A DNA stretch of 64,000 nucleotides. Source: Xenopus tropicalis. Lineage: Eukaryota > Chordata > Amphibia > Anura > Pipidae. A program made the translations under genes and the position numbers. Below, in pieces: positions 10,346-22,282 of the stretch; position 1 is the first letter of the stretch; every line of letters starts with the position of its first letter. The notes under the pieces were generated by a model. It was not told where the DNA came from. It ran no database searches and was given only the letters and a program-made list of their open reading frames with translations. The stretch spans positions 97,174,904 through 97,238,903 of the forward strand of contig NC_030678.2 in assembly GCF_000004195.4 (NCBI RefSeq). Reading direction: 5' to 3'.

Positions 10346-11829
10346 TTTAGCTGAGCAGTGCAGCTGGGTTTACATCCCCTGTAAATAATTTGGCACAGAA
10401 GTCAATTTTATGCCAAGAGGCATAAAATACTGTACATCATCTAAAAACTGCAGATTTGCAGTGCAATTGTTTCTGATTCATGTCAAAGTACACATGCAAG
10501 ATTTATATTTTTGTCTATTTACATTGCACCATGTTGCATGTAACTCTGGTTCCTTGGAGCTCACATGGAGCATTACGTCACAGCCTAATCACCATTTGAT
10601 ATTACAGCACTGTGAAGTCTATGGGCTACAGGGCCATCTGGCTGGATGTATACAAACACATATCAGAAGAGTGAAAGGTATCCTAATAAAGTATTATTGT
10701 GGCCTTCCAACAGATGGAGAGGGAATAATACAATAAAGTGTTTAAAATGGAATGGAACAAAAAAATGTAAGTCAATTTTGAGTCCTGGCTCCTTAATATA
10801 ACTTGTAAGAAGGTATTAACCCAAGCATCTGTGTGTGCATGAATATATTTATACACATATGGAATAAAAACATTTGAATCCCTAATATAATCATGCATTC
10901 CAGCTGGCTGTATTTATACCAATAAAACCATGTTAACAGTTATACATACTATGATGCAAATAGCAATCGTACACAGTGAGACCACAATTTGTAATATGTA
11001 TGAGTAATGTAGGATACTTATTTTTATGCAGAATTCAGAGCTGCAACTGTGGGTAGACAGGGGAAGCAAATGCCATGGGCTTAGATGGTAGGGGGCACCA
11101 ATAAGGGAAAGTGATTAGTTTGCTGCATTGTGGGTAAAATATATGGTTTATGGCCAAAAATTGTACCTGCACACTGCACATCACCTCTACAAATCTGTTT
11201 GTTTCGTTCAAAGAAATGCATCCATCATAGAAACTTTATACATGAAGACTGACTAGTTTTGGTAAAACAAAACAGATGTAGGCTGCCACTGACCCTTCAG
11301 TAATTGTGGTAAATTTTCCAAGGCATGAAATGAATATTTATTTCAGCATAATCCCATTTTGGGTAGATTAGGATGGTTTTGAGTATTAGAGATTTTGACT
11401 TGTATTTACCATTTGATATCAAGTCAGCTCGCTTAGCATTAACTGGAGGGAATCTTCACATTATGCATAGGAGTTAAGGAAAAGTATTAGACATTTACTG
11501 TGTCAGTGTGTCATATTCAGGGGCTGAAGTATTATTATATGTCACTTTGTATTAGCGAAATACAGGGGCTCTAAGGACCTAGCAATGTCATGGCACTAAG
11601 ATTTTTTGAAACAAAACATCCAAGGGCTCTTTGATATCCAAGTTTTTCCTGCAGTTAATTGCACTTAATATCACTTTTACTAAAAGTACTTATATCAAAA
11701 TGTGCTCCTTGAACTTCAGTATAGCTGTGCTTTGTGCCACTCTTTCCTGCCTTCCACTCCCAGTTCATTACTGCTGTGCCCATTGATGCAGGCAGATTTT
11801 TAAATTTTTTTAAAATGTTTTGTGCTCTC
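10346..11829. other. Noncoding, mostly unique sequence
   Basis: No gene recognised. The part at 11290-11500 has little simple sequence and no repeat ends and could be conserved noncoding DNA, but there is no positive proof. Other parts are AT-rich filler. Confidence 0.4.
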
Positions 11830-11999
11830 TGCACTAGTGATGCCTTCCCCTCTGGACCTGCTCCAACATTAAAGTTGTAAGCGTGGAGTGGGAGAGAGGG
11901 GGGACCAGCGGCCCCAGGATCACCGCTGGATGCAGAGGAACCCTGGAGCTACTGTTATGTCCTTACCAGACCATAGCTTCAGGGTTCCCTTCACGCCTA

Positions 12000-12351
12000 G
12001 GGGCACATTTACTAATCCACGAACAGACGAAAGCGTCCAAATGCGTTTTTTCGTAATGATCGGTATTTTTGCGACTTTTTCGCCGCCGGCGCAACTTTTT
12101 CGTATGTCCCGCAATTTTGCCGTCGCGAAAAAATCTGATTGGTTTTTCCGCCGTTTACAATTGCTCAATACAAATAAATTGTGACGGCGATGAAAAAGTC
12201 GTGCAAAATACGATAAAGTTGTGACGGCGATGAAAAAATCGAGCAAAATTCGAAAAAAACGCGACAGGGACGAAAAAGTCGCAAAATTTTAGTTTCCAAT
12301 CCGATTTTTTCCCATTCGGGATTCGGATTTGTGGATTAGTAAATGTGCCCC
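12000..12351. mobile_element. Short-TSD MITE with GGGGCACATTTACTAATCC ends
   Basis: The termini GGGGCACATTTACTAATCCA and the complementary TGGATTAGTAAATGTGCCCC are essentially perfect over 20 bp or more. CTA flanks both sides (11997-11999 and 12352-12354), a 3-bp target duplication of the size seen in PIF/Harbinger elements. The interior has motifs such as 'gcgactttttcg' and 'gacggcgatgaaaaa' that repeat. No ORF of its own. Sister copy at 38930-39199; a more distant relative at 61757-62057. It is inserted in an older repeat (11830-12500). Confidence 0.85.
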
Positions 12352-12590
12352 CTAGTGTCAATAGGTGCAGCAGACCTGCGTGCATGAATCTGGTGCAGAC
12401 GTCACACCCAACACCAGAGATGAAGCCAGACTCCACACAACTGCATCCAATTTGTGAAAAAAATCATTTTCAGTTGCACTTATTTGGCGCAGTGCAATTG
12501 CACTGCCCCTTACAACAGCAATGGAGCTGGAATTCTTGGCATTATCTGATATTTTTTAATTTCAGAATTCAATTCAGCAATCATCTAATT

Positions 12591-13614
12591 CAGTGCTGTC
12601 CAACTGGCGGCCCGCGACCCCCCTCTGTGTGGCCCCCCACCTGCCTGGCTGCTTTGATGGCTTACCTTTGTGTAAGCTTTAAATGGTATCAGTACTGTGA
12701 TTAACTGCCCCCCTGCATGGTTCTCACCTCAGATTCAGGCTGTAATCCCTTTGTATTGTTTAAATATGTAATTCCCTGTGTTGTTCACACCTTTTAATCT
12801 CTGCATTGTTCACCCCCTGCAGGGTTCACACCTCAGGCTCAGGCTGTAATCACCCATATTGTTCCCCTGTTCACGCCTCAGGAGCAGTAGAAACCCACAA
12901 ATAATCCCTGCACACTACAAAAAGAACATATACTGAGGTGGTACTGCAATTAAAAAGTTTTTTAATATATAGTTATTGTGCAGACTGTAGGAGCAGTGCC
13001 AGCATTGTGTCACTGTATGTGCCATACACACAGGCATCATAGGGCAAGCAGAGTATGGCACACACAGGCAGGGTAGGGAAGGCAGAGTATGGCACACACA
13101 GGCAGAGTATGGCACAAACCAACCAAGAATGGCAAACACAGTGAAAGTATGGCACACACAGGCAGGGTAGGGAAGGCAGAGTTTGGCACACACAGGCAGG
13201 GTAGGGCAGGCAGAGTATGGCACACATAGGTCAAGTATGGCACAAACCAGCCAAGTATGGCACACAGGCAGGGTAGGGAAGGCAGAGTATGGCACACACA
13301 GGCAGGGTAGGGAAGGCAGAGTATGGCACACACAGGCAGGGTAGGGAAGGCAGAGTATGGCACACACAGGCAGAGTATGGCACACAGAGGCAGCATAGGG
13401 AAGGCAGAGTATGGCACACACAGGCAGAGTATGGCAGGTTTTTGCTGTACTACAACCATTAATATGGGTATGGTCATGTGATAACATGGGTGTGGTTTCA
13501 AGTGGGTGCGGTTTCAAAAAGGGGAGTGGTCAAAACTGGCTTCCATTATCGGCCCTCCACCACGTAGGTTGGAAAAATTCCGGCCCTCGGTACAACAGAA
13601 GTTGGACAGCACTG
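12591..13614. mobile_element. Non-autonomous hAT element with internal minisatellite
   Basis: The left end CAGTGCTGTCCAACT and right end AGTTGGACAGCACTG are perfect inverted repeats. The 8-bp duplication ATCTAATT flanks both sides (12583-12590 and 13615-13622), the hallmark of hAT transposition. The interior contains diverged direct repeats ('gttcacacctcaggctcaggctgtaatc'-like at about 12720-12870) and a 34-bp minisatellite (13030-13440). No transposase domain can be read, so the element depended on an autonomous hAT for mobility. Confidence 0.93.
13030..13440. repeat. 34-bp minisatellite inside the hAT element
   Basis: About 12 units, some partial, of 34 bp. The consensus halves are GGCAGGGTAGGGAA and GGCAGAGTATGGCACACACA, with internal variants such as 'ggcacaaaccagccaagtat'. 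Because 34 is not a multiple of three, a continuous reading cycles through frames, and the minus strand is free of stops over long stretches in all three frames. This creates Cys/Pro/Leu-rich open frames of up to 200 codons that are not genes. Confidence 0.93.
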
Positions 13615-13622
13615 ATCTAATT

Positions 13623-15911
13623 AATGGTTAAAGGTAGTTATAAATCCAGCCAGGTGGGAATTAAAGTTGAGGGTGGCTAGGAAAAAATGTCTTTTGTGTT
13701 AAGTCTTTAACTGTTGAACCATGCAGGCAATTGTGACCCCTAACAGCTAACAGATCAGGAATTTTTTATCCTTAACTAGAGGTGGGAAATAGAAAATAGG
13801 TATGTTATGTATTTGCTGCTGTGAGAAACAAAGGCAGTGCGATACACGTTTTGATTAAAGCACTGGGGGAGGATACACGTGAAACGCAAGTAGTATTATT
13901 TTGATGGATCTATAGAAGCACCCATGCCTGGGAAAGTGTAGATAAAATGCTCCTCGTGTATCTATGGCAGACGCTTAATTATGATCTCCCTTCGAGGCTG
14001 TGCAGTGTACAGGATATTGAGAACAAGCACGGAATGCACAAGCTGCCTGAGAGAGTGTGCTATGTCCGGCTATTATAGACAAGGATGAAGAGAGTCAGTA
14101 GGGCGTTTCTCCCCAGAGCCTTTCTTGTTTGTGCAGAGATTGAAAAGAGATAAAGATTTTCTATTCTCGTCAAACATATTTTCCCTCCTGGAGGAGCAGA
14201 ACCTCTTGATAAGAGCAATCATATCTGCATTGTTAAACACAATGGCCCCTGCAAAGCTGACATCCCTGGCGTTAAAGAAACTCGATTAAAATCAAAGTGT
14301 ATGAGCTGAGGTGCAATCACAATTCAATTTTGCCTAAACCTACAAATAGTGTTACGGTACAAAAACACGGTCAAATTGTCAGTTGTCACAATTCAGGAAT
14401 CTGCTAGAATATGCTCACCCTTACCTGCACTGCATGATACAGAATTATTTGGATCACAGAAGTGATTGGCAGTCTCGTTGAGAAAACCTGGATAAAGCTA
14501 GCAGGTGTGTGATTAAACCTACCTAAAGATAGATAAATATAAAGATAAAGGTTTTCTGGTAATTATGCCATGTATTCAGAATGCAAACCTATAGCTCCTG
14601 CTTTGTTGGCTTGTGGACATTGTGAACATAATGTTTCATTTTGAAAGCACTTGCGGCAGGGACATATCTGCTCTCTGCTCCTCACACTGGATTCAAAATC
14701 CAGCACAAGGTGTATAGCACAAATAGCACAGTGATTGTGGGCACACTGCAGCTCTGTACTTACTGCCAGACAAGAAGGACAGGGCTCTGTAATGCAGTGT
14801 GACTGATGTGAATTTGGTGTCTAATTGCATTTTTTATCCATTGTGTTTTGGTTGGAAGGAACCAGATTTTTCCACTTGTGACCCATTCTCTCTTTTGTTA
14901 TTCCCTGCACTTACTACCAGACAGAAGGAACAGGGCTCTGTAGTGCAATGCGGCTGATGGCACTCCCTAACTTGTATGTCTGAATGAGGAATAAGTAAGA
15001 GGGTAAGTAAGAGTCGGGAGTGGTCGCACCTATGTGCCGGTCTCTGCTTTCCATTATGGCAATTCTAAAAAGTGCAGGGTAAGGTGCAAATATCTAAAAA
15101 CACTTATAATATTCCTTTTATTAAAAAATTGCGACAAAGGGCAAGAAACTGACACAAACCATAATTTTAAACATGAAAACTAGGAGTTAAAGAGACTACT
15201 GCATCCCAGCTTACGCCAGGCCTTTAAGTACAGGGTTCCAGGTAACCTGTAGCTGTAGATCATAGACTGTAGGGAGGCAGTCACATATATGTGATATAAA
15301 ACATTCCAATTGCAACAAATCTAGTTGACTATACAAATAAAGACACTCGGAATTAGTTTCCTTTTAATGGGTGTAGGTCGTCCACAGCTTTTTTGAGCCA
15401 TGTTTAGTCAAAGCAGATAACTCATCCATGCCACGTTATAACAAAACATAGGTTACCCCAGATGCCAGCCATCGCAGGGGCGGTGAGCATGTAAAGAGAA
15501 ACCCTATTAACAAGACCCAAATGGCCAGAACCAACCTCAATTACCTGCCAGTGGCTGTGACAAAAGCACCTCAAATAGCAGTACAGATAATGCAAATCAA
15601 AATGTACAAATAAGCTCCTTGAACATTAACGTAACAAATACAATATTGTAAAAGTAAAGACACCAAGCAACAAATGCCAAGGGCGGGGGGATGACATGCT
15701 GCCAAGGACCTGTACAGTGCCCCAGGTGCCCCAATCATGTACCCCACATAATCAGTCCCAGGGTTCCCTCTGCTCCCAGCACCTCCCCACAGTCCTAGGC
15801 AGCCTTTGTTAACCACTTTGGTGCCTGACAAGATCACAGTGTTAGCAAGAGATTGTCTCATAAAGCTCTTTCTGTCTGTTCCAAACAGACAGAAAGATTA
15901 AATAAGGACAA
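13623..15911. other. Noncoding, mostly unique sequence
   Basis: No gene recognised. A diverged direct duplication of about 50 bp lies at 14757-14808 and 14910-14958 ('cttact.ccagac' to 'ggctctgta.tgca'). A perfect 13-bp hairpin lies at 15868-15896 (CTTTCTGTCTGTT, loop CCA). The stretch 14030-14300 is repeat-free and information-rich and might be conserved noncoding DNA. Near 13840-13890 a sequence faintly like a decayed hammerhead repeat is present. Confidence 0.4.
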
Positions 15912-16376
15912 TTAAAGGAGAAGGAAAGGCATTTTGGCATTTTACTTCCAATAGATTTGCCACATTAGTGCCACCTAGAACACTATATTTATTCTGCAGA
16001 AAACTTTATCATACCGGAGTAAAGAGTCCTTGAAGCTTTCTCTGATTGCAACTGCCATTTTAGCTTGGTCTTCATAGCTTCCTGCTTGCAGTCTAGCCAT
16101 TATAGCTCAGATCACACATTCCTAAGGGTGGGGGGAGTGAGTTTTATGAAGGAGAAGGGAGAGAGGAGAGACCTGATGACTCTGGCCCAGGGAATAAAGG
16201 ATTTTTCTAAGAGAGCCTAGTCAGATTCCCCAAGAACATGTTTACAAAAAAGGAGACAAGAAATCCTGTTTTTCTTTTGATCAAGGACTCAGTGCAGCAT
16301 TAAAGTGCTTATAGCTGTATTTACATAGACCTTTCTGATAAAGCTTACTTAGTTTTTACCTTTCCTTCTCCTTTAA
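15912..16376. mobile_element. T2/Kolobok-type MITE (TTAA ends)
   Basis: It begins TTAAAGGAGAAGGAAAGG and ends CCTTTCCTTCTCCTTTAA, so the inverted repeat is perfect for 18 bp including the TTAA target. Length is 465 bp. TTAA targets with AAAGGR ends are what I recall for the Xenopus T2 MITEs of the Kolobok group; piggyBac elements also use TTAA, so the superfamily is inferred from the end sequence. No coding capacity. Confidence 0.9.
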
Positions 16377-18020
16377 ATCCAAGAATGAATTACTTTAAAA
16401 AAAAGAGCAAAAAACCAGTTGTACATAAGGATAGGAAAGTGGCAAATTCCTCCCTAAAAACACATTCAGATCATTCAAGTGACTTTTCATAACATCCAAT
16501 GTCCATTTTACATTTGATCATGTGATTTTTTTGCCAAAAACCCTGGAAATCTGGTATAATTTGTTTGGTTGTCTACTTTAAATGCATTAAATATTAGTAA
16601 ACGTGCATATTGAACTACTAGGTCAATTAACATTGTACTGGTAAATAATTTTTTGTTATGTTGTCTTTTCTTTCTTCTTCACTATGCTTTCTTAACATTT
16701 CCTAAACATCTTCACCTCTTACTTTTAAATATTGCCCTCTAAATGCCCTCTAAAAATGCTAGGCAATTTCAGCAATTGTCAGAGCAGCTCCTAAATAAGT
16801 GACCATTGTTCCGAGCATAAGTAAATCGATGTTCAGTTTAATCTTGCTTCATGTTTGACATCCATATATATTGCTTGTATGCAAATCTTTCAGCAGAAAT
16901 CCCAGTTACACAACACCTACCTGTATTAATGCATCTCTGGACCTGACTGCATTAGGTTTATGACACTGAGGCAATATTGTGCATTCCTGCTCTTTTGCCG
17001 AGTGCCTGAACCTTGAGATCAATGCGATCTATTCTGCAGGTATAAGCTTTAACAGGACTAAAAGCTCAGTTGATCTTTAACCTAGAGAGAATACTCTATT
17101 CTCTCCTATTCAATGCCATTGATGAAATTTCTTGCTACAGCTTTTCAAACGGTTCACAGGGGGCAAATCTTTCTCTTTGCTGCAGTATAAAAAAAAATTA
17201 AGGGAATTTATATCTAAAGATTAAAATACTTCCTGTAAAATTGTGTAAATTAAAATAGCTTCCCAGGCTTGTATGAAAACCTCCAGGATATTATCTGAGA
17301 GCCATAACAAAATGATACTATTATTATGCGAAGCTGGCTGTAGTTTATCCAATATAACGTTAAGTAACTTTAACCACTCTGCTAATAGCTCCGAGCGCCT
17401 TCTCTGCTTTCCCGCACCTTTGAATTTTAATTGAGAAATTACAGAGCTCTGAAAGTTTTTAACATGTGCTTTATTTCCCATTTGCTATCTGTGGAACATC
17501 TCAGCTACCAATCTTTCTCGGTAATGCTCTTTTTCCCTCTTTCTGTCTTTTCTCCTTTGCTTGCTGTTTAAATGTGTGCCCTCTTGGATTCATTTGCTTT
17601 TTCTTTTTCTTACACAGTTCATTTATTGGTTTTAATGAATCCAACTTGATAAAGTATACCCTTGGCTTCAGAGACAGCCGTTAAAACCTGTGAATGTGGA
17701 TGCAAAAGAGTAAAAGAGATCACTTGTTTTGTAGTTCTCTGCCAAAAGGCTGGCAACCTATTATGGAGGACATTCACAGAGCAACATGGTTGTAGCCAAT
17801 GTCAGCCTTACTGTGACTATATTTATAGGCCTTTGGGAGGTAGTTCTCATAGGTAGTCATGTAATGTAAATCTATTTGTCTGGACCTCTTTTCTGCTTTA
17901 CTTTTTCTCCTTATTGCGCCCATTGGTGGAAGAAGCAATTCTTTTTCATTTGGATATATGTGTTGTGTGTGAGTGTGGCCAAACTATACATTATACTGAT
18001 CAAACCAGATTGCCTCTAAC
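16377..18020. other. Noncoding; possible conserved element near 17.1-17.46 kb
   Basis: No exon recognised. The stretch 17090-17460 is free of visible repeats and has mixed composition with TTAATT-type and CTTTGAA/TTTGATC-like motifs, a style common in vertebrate conserved noncoding elements. This is impression only. Confidence 0.35.
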
Positions 18021-18171
18021 CAGTGTGGTAACTAGATGTTACTGGTCCCCACATCCAATTATTGGTACGTTGACCTATTTTACCTATCTATTCCACCAAG
18101 GTATAATGAAATTGATATACTGGGCCCCACCTGCAACTGCAGGGTCTGCTTCCTCTCTAGTTATGCCCCTG
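18021..18171. mobile_element. Small hAT MITE (CAGTGTGGTAACTA ends)
   Basis: The left end CAGTGTGGTAACTAGA and the right end TCTAGTTATGCCCCTG are inverted repeats with a few differences. Flanks CCTCTAAC and TCTCTAGA share the central CTCTA, consistent with a decayed 8-bp duplication. Fragments with the same terminus (CAGTGGCGTAACT) occur at 41232 and 56982. Length 151 bp, noncoding. Confidence 0.7.
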
Positions 18172-19950
18172 TCTCTAGATGTAGTTGCAGTATAGTTTGC
18201 AGTATTGTATTAAATAAGAGCTACACAAAGATAGAGCCTTTTTGCAGAGAATGCTACAGTATTTCTGTGTCAGAAAGCAGCAGTATTAGTGTTCTGGAGA
18301 ATGAAGCTATATTAGTGTTTTGGAATCACGATAAGATATTACATAAACTGTTTATTTTCATTAGTTGAACATCCTAGAAACTGTTACATACACAAAATGA
18401 TATATCACTTAATTAAAAGATTTTTTTTTTTTTTGGTAACTAATACTATTAAAGATGATATTCCTCAGACATTTTTTTCTGAATTGCCCAATCAGCTGCC
18501 AGCAGTTCTTCTTCTGCTCACAAGCCAGATGCTTTATTATTGGCAATGCATCAGCCCTTTCAATGATTTTCATTATCTGTGTTCTTAGTGATTAATTGCA
18601 CCAGAAGCAAGATTGACTTGTGCCATTTTTCAGAAGCTCTGAAAACACATATCGTACTGCGATTTGCTCTACTAATATGACTTGGATATACAAATTAAAG
18701 GTGATTTATTTGCTGAAAAATGAGTAATAACAATAACAACAACATGGAAACAGCTACATGGATGCTGCTGGTTTTATCCTAGGTTGTCAGCCAGCAAAAC
18801 AAAAGAAGGATTTTGACTGCTAGTACCTTATTGGCCCGCCAACTTGCCAGGTTTCCCTTTCTTTCCAGATACTGTGCAATGTTTATTTGAGGGTTGGCAA
18901 TAGTAAATCATAGAGAGCATAAAAAAGGCAGTTACAAGGAAGGAAAACAAAGAGGAATTAAGGAAAAATACAGTTTTTTATCCAAAGTATCAGAAAATGA
19001 TGATTGCATAGCTTGTATATATTGAAAACTATGTAAAAATGTGTTATTGCTACATTAAAGGTACTATTATCGTATTGCTTCTTGAAGTTTTCATTATTGT
19101 AATCTACTATTTATATAGAGGTGACATGTTCATGCTGCTCTATGCAAGCATCTGTCCCTGTCCCTATGACATATACTAGAATGAGCTTCATCAGAAGCCA
19201 GTCAACCTCTCTGTATGTTTTTAAAATTCATAAACATGCATCACAATGCATCAGCACTCCTGGTGCTATGATAATGGTGTCTATGCCCATAAAAATTGCA
19301 TCTCCTGCTAATGTCTGTTTGAGTTATGTTCTGTGAATACAATTAGCTATGCTTTTACATTTTAATGGCTTTTAAGGAAAAAAAAGATTATAATATGAAC
19401 CACATACTGTAGCTTGTTTTTAAAGGGCCAAATATAAATCGGTACTTCTAGCATTTGATCCTTTCATGATTTAGAGAGGAGATCAATATCAGTATGTAAT
19501 GGTCATGTGAGCATTTAGGAAGATTTCAGAATATAGTACTCGGTCTGTGCTTTTCATGTATGGATAGATATATGGCTGTCATTAGTTGAGTCACTACTGT
19601 ATGTAGAAATCACTTAGTTTATTCCCAGGGGCTATCATCTTAAATCCCTGCCGGTTTCTTAATAGCTTTTGTGAGGAGCCAGGGGAAAAAATGATGGGAC
19701 AGATGCTAATAATGGGGTAAATTGCCATGGTAGGGGGTGGGTGAATGTCAGATAACTGTCTTAAGATTTATTATGCCATTTACACGTGAACTTCTAAACC
19801 ATATTGCTTCTGTAGCCCCACAGATGCTAGAAGGCTTTGGTCATGTCTAAAGGTAACTGAAGAATTATCAGTAAAAATTACTTTATTCTACATAGGCATT
19901 AGTAATCAATATTAGGCGTATTTCCTATTCTTATTATGATTCTTTTGCCA
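18172..19950. other. Noncoding stretch, nothing recognised
   Basis: AT-rich sequence with a T12 run near 18421. No element ends, RNA genes or exons recognised; small open frames have no recognisable domains. Confidence 0.45.
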
Positions 19951-20170
19951 TTTGTTATGCGACAAAACCACAACAAATCCTAAAGAAAAAATACGCCATC
20001 TAAAAGCTGTCGAGATCACGTAGAAGTCAATGGCAGATGTCCTTTTTGGATGATCTTTCTTTGCTTCATGGTTTTAGAGATTTTCTGGGTTGTTTTAATG
20101 CTGTCATTTGTGCGCCAATACAAAAAAGTCAAGTTTTTCACGTTTTATTACATCTTTTTTCATTTGTGTT
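19951..20170. repeat. MITE fragment with 'gatcacgtagaagtcaatgg' core
   Basis: The core 'gagatcacgtagaagtcaat' (about 20010-20029) matches copies at 59430-59447 (direct), 39405-39440 (inverted) and, more diverged, 36025-36065. The surrounding sequence has the TTTTTCG/GCGACAAAA style of this frog MITE family. Ends are not preserved. Confidence 0.6.
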
Positions 20171-21028
20171 TCTTTAATGTAGATCTTTTAATAAATGCCT
20201 AGACATTCGTGGTTTTTGTGGAGATGAGTTTAGTCATGGTTTTAAGACTCTAAACCACAGACATATCCCCCTATATGTCTATACTATTTTTTTTTCTAGA
20301 TCTTGATTTTTGCTGGCACACTTTGGAAATAAATGTTGCTATTGCAAAAAACTACTATAGTGACTCATTTATTAATTATGACACATTAGCATTAATTGAT
20401 TGATTCATTAATTAGGTGGAAATTTTGGCGGAGAACATTATTTGCACCCTGTCTTCCAGCCTAAATGATTTGCCACAGGTCTCTGCCCTCCATTTGAGAA
20501 CATAGAGACCTGCTGCTTCCTTCAAAAATAAAATGTTGCCTGTGTTACACAGCAGGTGGGTGAAGGCACATAGGCATGCCCATCTCCTGTTGTCTCTAGC
20601 CCCCTATCTTGTGCATTATTATGACAGATAATAGGTGCAGAACGCAGCCAAGCCCTGGGCAGAAGTTGTCTCTGCATTATCTTAGATAATGACCCTAATT
20701 ATTACATATTATTAAATGAAGGCCTGCATATTAAAGTATTTTTACCTCTTATCTGGTGTCCCTTTAAAAGTTTAAAATATACTAAATCATCTAAAGTTTA
20801 GAAATCATTTTGCATTGGAAGAGATATAGAGATATAAGAAAACAGTACAGCTTTCAGTCATTTATTTAATGCAAAAATAAAAGTCTATACAGCACAAGAA
20901 CATACAGGAAAAACAATAACATTGTTTATCCATTAGAAAACTGTCAACATAAAGCCATATTAAACCTAAAGGATGTACAACAGTATTTATTCACATGCTG
21001 TCATTCACAAGACAAAGATCAGCATTTT
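20171..21028. other. Noncoding stretch, nothing recognised
   Basis: No gene seen. 20378-20425 is dense in ATTAATTA-like words (potential homeodomain core sites), which could equally be plain AT-richness. Confidence 0.4.
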
Positions 21029-21336
21029 TTAAAGGAGAATTAAACCCTAAAAAGCATTAATGATATGGATCTTTTCAGTTGTCACAGCAGCTCCCCATCT
21101 TGGATTCTGTTAGGGTGGTCAGTGGCACTGCACATGCTCAGTGGGCTCTGGGCAGCTGCTGAGAAGCTAAGCTTAGGGGTTTTACAAATTATCAAGCAGA
21201 AAATGAGGTTGCCCTGTAATATAAGCTGAAGCTACAGGGCTAATTATTTAATTATGATTATAATTGCACTGGTTTCAGAGCTGCCATGTGATGTAAATCT
21301 AAATTAATTTCTACTGGGCCTTATACTGTAACTTGT

Positions 21337-21340
<4 letters not shown>
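21029..21340. mobile_element. T2-type MITE, left part
   Basis: It begins TTAAAGGAGAATTAAACCCT after a T-run, the T2-type start. No right end occurs before the (TA)17 tract. A TTAA preceded by 'gttatcc' at 24640-24643 is a candidate for the displaced right end, which would make this the outermost layer of the 21.0-24.6 kb nest. Confidence 0.6.

Positions 21341-21374
<34 letters not shown>
21341..21374. repeat. (TA)17 microsatellite
   Basis: Uninterrupted TA dinucleotides at the junction between the T2-type MITE and the Penelope-like element. A short TATATA also occurs on the far side of the Penelope-like element (24159-24164), so the retroelement may have landed inside this tract. Confidence 0.97.
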
Positions 21375-21376
<2 letters not shown>

Positions 21377-21508
21377 AGAACAGAGAGGAGCACACCCTTC
21401 AGGCAAACAAATGCCCTCGGTGCTGGTCAAACAAAATTCCAATAAGCAAAAAAGAGTACCGCACACGTAGGGACTTAATGAAAAAACAAAAAAGGTTTAT
21501 TGAAAGAG

Positions 21509-21550
21509 ATCCGACGTTTCGAGCACCAAACTGTGCTCTTCCTCAGGGAC
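21509..21550 (-). ncRNA. Type I hammerhead ribozyme in the PLE
   Basis: Read on the minus strand: stem I strand GUCC, core CUGAGGA (fits CUGANGA), stem II GAGCAC/GUGCUC with a short loop, core GAAA, stem III made only of A-C/G-U (sequence ACGU, no loop), cleavage-site residue C after GU, then GGAU closing stem I. Every conserved core position is present. The two-base palindromic stem III without a loop means that a lone copy would fold poorly and pairing of two copies (as in tandem elements) would be favoured, as described for retroelement hammerheads. Self-cleavage would release or process element RNA. No activity can be inferred from sequence alone. Confidence 0.85.
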
Positions 21551-22282
21551 AAACCAAAAGACAAAGAACCCTAGTGTACAAAAATGGCGCCAAAATGTAC
21601 AAACCGTAACCATGGTAACCCCTATACACACATAGTATGTACCAATGAACAACATAAAAGACATAAGTGAGAGATCAAGTGGGGTATTAGTTTGTATGGC
21701 AGATTATTATTGTGTTGGAAAGAATAAGCAAAAAGAAATACACGAAGTGAAACAAGTGGATACGTGTAACCGATGCTCTCACTCAAAGTGTCAAATAAAA
21801 ATAGATACAGTGTTACAGATCGGTAAAGAAGGAAGCTCATAGCAAAGGCAGGTATAGCTTACCATTAGAGGTACGTAGAGAGAATATGCCAATCGATCGC
21901 TATCAGAGAGCGATAAAGCGACCGATCTTGTGAAAAAAAGGATCACTGCTATGCCATGGGGTTACTGCTGCCCGACGAGATATCGCCATACCCGTGGTTT
22001 GGGACGTCATCATGTGAAGTCAAAGCACGGCGCCGTCGTCATAGCAACGGCCGAAGCCGAACCGAACGAGGGGGGAGTAGTAGCGCACCACACATGAAGA
22101 AAGCCTGTATGAACCGCTGGGCACAACAAGACAGGTGCAGCTTCGGTTGGAACATAATATGTAATGTGAAAAATGATAAAAGGCGGGTCATAAGTTAGGT
22201 GCCAACAAGGAAAATGCTTGTCTATAACACTCAGTATATCATATGAAAAAAACCGTACAAGGAGCCCCAGTGCAGTCTCATG

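Noticed and set aside
13030..13440. CRISPR-like regular repeats
   Set aside because: Units are tandem without unique spacers, and the genome is eukaryotic.
12915..13517. 200-codon and overlapping 154, 84 and 62-codon frames on the minus strand, Cys/Leu/Pro rich
   Set aside because: They arise from the 34-bp minisatellite, which is largely stop-free in all three frames. There is no domain or start context.
13840..13895. Hammerhead-like 'gattaaagcac..cacgtgaaacgc' sequence
   Set aside because: The CUGANGA core is not intact (ttgatta) and stem II is only about 3 bp. It may be a fossil of a hammerhead repeat.
19185..19210. Minus-strand CTGATGAAGCTC, similar to a hammerhead core start
   Set aside because: No stem II partner and no GAAA follow.
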